This document shows, in pieces, positions 61,100 through 64,000 of a stretch of DNA of 64,000 nt (the stretch's first letter is position 1; each line of letters starts with the position of its first letter). The DNA is taken from positions 36,146,918 through 36,210,917 of the forward strand of contig CP136062.1 in NCBI GenBank assembly GCA_032622095.1, written 5' to 3'. The DNA is from Siphonodentalium dalli. Lineage: Eukaryota; Mollusca; Scaphopoda; Gadilida; Siphonodentaliidae. The notes below the pieces were generated by a model that saw nothing but the letters and a program-made list of their open reading frames with translations, ran no database searches and was not told the origin of the DNA. The position numbers were made by a program, and so were the translations under genes.

Positions 61100-61352
61100 A
61101 ACTTAATAAGCCTAAGCCCTCTTTTATTAGATCATTTATATAATATATTATTGTCTATCCACTGTCTATTTGCGATGTTACATCTGATACATAGACCGTC
61201 TGACCGAATTCGCATTATGTTCAAAAGTATGTTCGTGCCTATAATTCTAGTCAGTATTCGGTATTGAAACCAGCGTAGTTTGTGTCGACTAATAGTTTGA
61301 AGGGTGATGAAAATATATGTTTCCAGTGAAGGGAACACCTTACTTAATTTTT

Positions 61353-61961
61353 CTATTTCATTTGAGACGATAATTGTCCTATTTTAGTCGCTTTTATGAA
61401 TTCATTAAAAAACTTTCTGCAACCTCGCTCATTCTGATGTAGTGATACTATATTTTCAGGAATGATTGGATTCTGAACCCTGACGATAGTTTGATCGGTC
61501 CGTTTTAATAACCTATTAGTTTGTCTGTTTAAGCCGTGCACAGTGATACAGTTTGTGGTGATGTTGTTCTTAGTTCTAAGAGTTTCGATGGAATGTAGCT
61601 TATTGTCTTCGGTGAAGATATCAGTTATGAATATTATGCCTTTGTCCTTCCACTCAGCGACGTCTATCATTGAGTCGTCGATCAACAGTCCATCATTGTT
61701 CCAGATTGTCCGCGTCATGCCGTATCGAGGCTCTTTACTTTTTATGTCCAGAAAATTACGCCAGGCTACAAAGGCATCGCGCCAGAAAGAATTCCCAATA
61801 GTCGACTCGCATCTTTTTATATATTTTGAACCAAATGTCGCAAATAGAGGGTCATTTATTATTTGTTTTGGTGCCAAATTTCTCCATTGAGTTGTTTTCG
61901 TTATGCACCTTCGAATCCATGTTATTTTTGATGAGTCGATGAAATATTTTAGGTGCACCAT
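61353..61961 (-). pseudogene. LINE ORF2 C-terminal (thumb/connection) fragment
   Basis: 202-codon open frame, the longest surviving piece of the LINE: NSFWRDAFVAWRNFLDIKSK, TRTIWNNDGLLIDDSM, KGIIFITDIFTEDNK. These are typical of the region between RT and the terminal zinc knuckle of L1/Tx1-clade elements. Confidence 0.8.
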
Positions 61962-62371
61962 TCTTTAATCACCGTTTTCATATTCTGCGCACAGTTGCGT
62001 TCTTTTTATTCTATCACATTTTCCATTCCAAATAAATCTGAACAAAATGGTATTCATTTCGTCTATGAACTGTGTATATGGATTTGGCAAACCATAATTA
62101 AGTGAAAACATTTTGGTATTAGAATAGATTTTATCAAAATAATTTTATCAAGTGGTGTTAAGACTATATTTCCATTTATTTATCGATTTCTTTAATTCAT
62201 CAATCTTCCCCGTGCAGTTGAGTTGCAGAGTATCTGTCGGATTAGTGCAAATTTTTTATACCTAACACAACGTGAAAGAATTTGATACCTTAATGTGACA
62301 ATTTGGGATTGGTGCCAATTTTCTTTTTTTTGTCCCCAACCAAACTATTTCACATTTACCAATATTAACCT

Positions 62372-62665
62372 TCAAACCAGACATTCTGGCACATTAAGAA
62401 CTTCCCGGAAGCAAGTATCGCTCCCATCAATAATTAGAGTGGTGTCGTCAGCATATTGGTTAATCTTGTACTCTGTCGTACCGAGTGTTACACCATGAAT
62501 ATGTGTGTTCTGTCTTATGATAGTGGCCAGTACCTCAGCGCCAATTTTGTTTTTTTTTGGTAAGAGTAAGTCCCCTTGTTTACAGCCTATGGATTGATTA
62601 AAATATGAAGATATGCTACCATTTACTTGAACTGCAGATTGTATATTTGTGTAGAATATTTTCAC
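62372..62665 (-). pseudogene. LINE reverse transcriptase fragment with YADD
   Basis: Open frame of 97 codons within the LINE: SIGCKQGD, then KIGAEVLATIIRQNTHIHGV and YKINQYADDTTLIIDGSD. YADD is the RT active-site motif. Part of the element at 60380-64000. Confidence 0.85.
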
Positions 62666-62685
62666 CCATCTCTATATTGAGTCAC

Positions 62686-63081
62686 CTAGATTGAATTGAG
62701 ATAAATATTTGTTAATGAATGACCATTCAACTGTGTCAATGCATTTTTGAAGTCAATTAATAGAAGCATCCCGGGTATGTTATGTCGCTCTTTTTCGTGG
62801 ATTATGTCATATATCATTCTTTTGTGATCCCCTATGTATCGTACCGATAGGAATCGCGTTTGATGTTCATTAATAAATTTGGGAAGAACCGTTTTTAATA
62901 TGTTTGCAATACAAGCTGAAACCAGTTTATATGTAATATTTAAGAGGGATATGTGGCGCCAGTTTTTAAGATGTTGTCTAGCTTTGTCTTTCTTTGGAAT
63001 GAGGGTGATGATACCTTGCTTTTGAGCAATTAACATTTTTTGTTTTTTAAAAGCATCATTTAACGAGTTCAATACATGCAT
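62686..63081 (-). pseudogene. LINE reverse transcriptase fragment, fingers/palm
   Basis: 131-codon open frame: IITLIPKKDKARQHLKNWRH, ISLLNITYKLVSACIANIL, then MLLLIDFKNA where the first catalytic Asp (DFKNA, usually DF-x-KAFD) sits. The family KAFD reads NALT here, so this copy has lost the motif. Continues upstream in another frame with GKSPGPDGY. Confidence 0.85.
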
Positions 63082-64000
63082 TCCGATATCTTTCCAAAAG
63101 AAATTGAAAAATTCTACACTGTAACCGTCTGGGCCGGGTGATTTTCCGTTTTTTAATGTTTTAAGTGATTCGGTAAGTTTCGTGTATGTTATTTCGCCTT
63201 CTATATGGACGCGGCGTCATTCGATGTTAGAGATCGGTAGGTTATGTCTTGTGAGATTTCGTGCTTAACACCATTGTTTGTTTTTGTTGAATAAAGATCC
63301 TCCTAAAAAGTTTTGGTAGTTTCAACAATTTCTCGGGGTCAGCAACTATGAGGTTCGATTGGTCCACTACTTTAGCTATGGTTTTTGAAATATTCTGTCG
63401 CTTCTCATTGTTTAGGAAACATTTCGTCGGTTTCTCTCCATCTTCAATGAACTTGGCTTTGGTGCGAATCATTTGTCTGGCAATTTTATCCTTTCTACTA
63501 ACGGTTAGTTATATGCCTATATTAGAAATTTCATTCAATAATTCGCTATTATCTGTGTCTTTTGAGTTGTCCAGTATACGTTCGATCTCCGATTTTCTAT
63601 CTATTAGCGCAATCTTTCTTTTCGTTCTGCTTTTTCAAACCCGTAGATTAATGAATTGTTTTCCCACGTAAATCTAACAGCAGAGCTTCTATAAATAATG
63701 CGTCGGATATTCCGAACATATGTGGAGATTTATCTGAAAATCGTTGCGAGGTTTTGTATCCACTAACTTTTTCCTGTATTGTGTCTCTAACGATATTTTG
63801 GTAATCCAGTTTAAATAAAAGAGAATTAGTGAACTTCCAGAAACCGCGGCCATGCTTTATATTACTGACGCGAAGATCGAGTGAGATAATTGAATGGTCG
63901 CTTCTATATCCCGTGAGTATGAGGAGTATCGGATGTCAGATTCAAAAGATCAGATGATATCAAGAAAAAGTCGAGCCGGGCCATTTTTAGTGTTCGGGAT

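Larger units (their letters stand above)
60380..64000 (-). pseudogene. Decayed L1/Tx1-like LINE, runs off right edge
   Basis: Minus-strand non-LTR retrotransposon read in pieces. At the right edge is a probable end of an AP-type endonuclease (ARLDFFLISSDL, about 63975). Next comes the RT start KNGKSPGPDGYSVEFFNFFW (about 63090-63160), then LKNWRHISLLNITYKLVSACI and the GMLLLIDFKNA palm segment. After a gap there is SIGCKQGDLLLP and the catalytic INQYADDTTLI (YADD at 62444-62455). The L1-type tail follows (SFWRDAFVAWRNFL, WFQYRILTRIIGTN) and a C-terminal zinc-type CTFCQSGTETALHLLYEC near 60700. Many stops and frameshifts show it is dead. Its 3' end lies near 60360-60380, where the + strand has T-rich runs. 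Confidence 0.85.

Overview
The window is animal nuclear DNA, most likely from a mollusc or another lophotrochozoan. Evidence for this: GT-AG introns with phase-1 exons of the TSP1 and C-type lectin families, long gene-poor AT-rich stretches, animal-type non-LTR retrotransposons, a tRNA-derived SINE, a piggyBac-type MITE, and very large foldback and minisatellite arrays. Nothing looks bacterial. The species is inferred only from this general character.

Host genes: the left end (about 1-13.5 kb, + strand) carries four exons that share phase 1 at every internal boundary. They are two thrombospondin type-1 exons, then a C-type lectin domain (CTLD) split over two exons with a 9.4 kb intron full of repeats. 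A diverged paralogue of the first CTLD exon lies at 58.3-58.5 kb. Its 3' end and splice donor are tandemly repeated, and no partner exon is visible.

Mobile genes: 24.7-27.7 kb holds the most interesting unit. A two-exon, stop-free Mutator-like transposase gene (+, 677 codons after splicing) runs tail-to-tail into an intact 147-codon His-Cys box (I-PpoI-type) endonuclease gene (-), with only 20 bp between the stop codons. At 32.4-32.9 kb (-) an intact 168-codon ORF encodes two PC4/SUB1-like domains in tandem. A decayed Jockey/CR1-like LINE 3' end lies at 22.5-23.3 kb (+). A decayed L1/Tx1-like LINE (-) fills 60.4-64.0 kb and runs off the right edge.

Repeats make up most of the rest. At least four composite foldback structures (5.0-8.8, 28.4-32.3, 45.0-50.3 and 50.3-56.4 kb) share a paired motif of the form AAGATGGCGGCC-AAAATGGCGGCC, which resembles the YY1 consensus. 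Two of them contain a roughly 42-bp minisatellite that reverses orientation at a short palindromic centre. Other arrays are a 7.4 kb array of a 32-bp unit with 3 kb higher-order duplication (36.6-44.0 kb), a 122-bp/501-bp nested array (19.2-20.7 kb) flanked by modules rich in TCAAGGTCA-like nuclear-receptor half-sites, and a 397-bp piggyBac-type MITE carrying two 69-bp palindromes that are exact reverse complements of each other (33.3-33.7 kb).

Most other reading frames in the window are chance ORFs over repeats.
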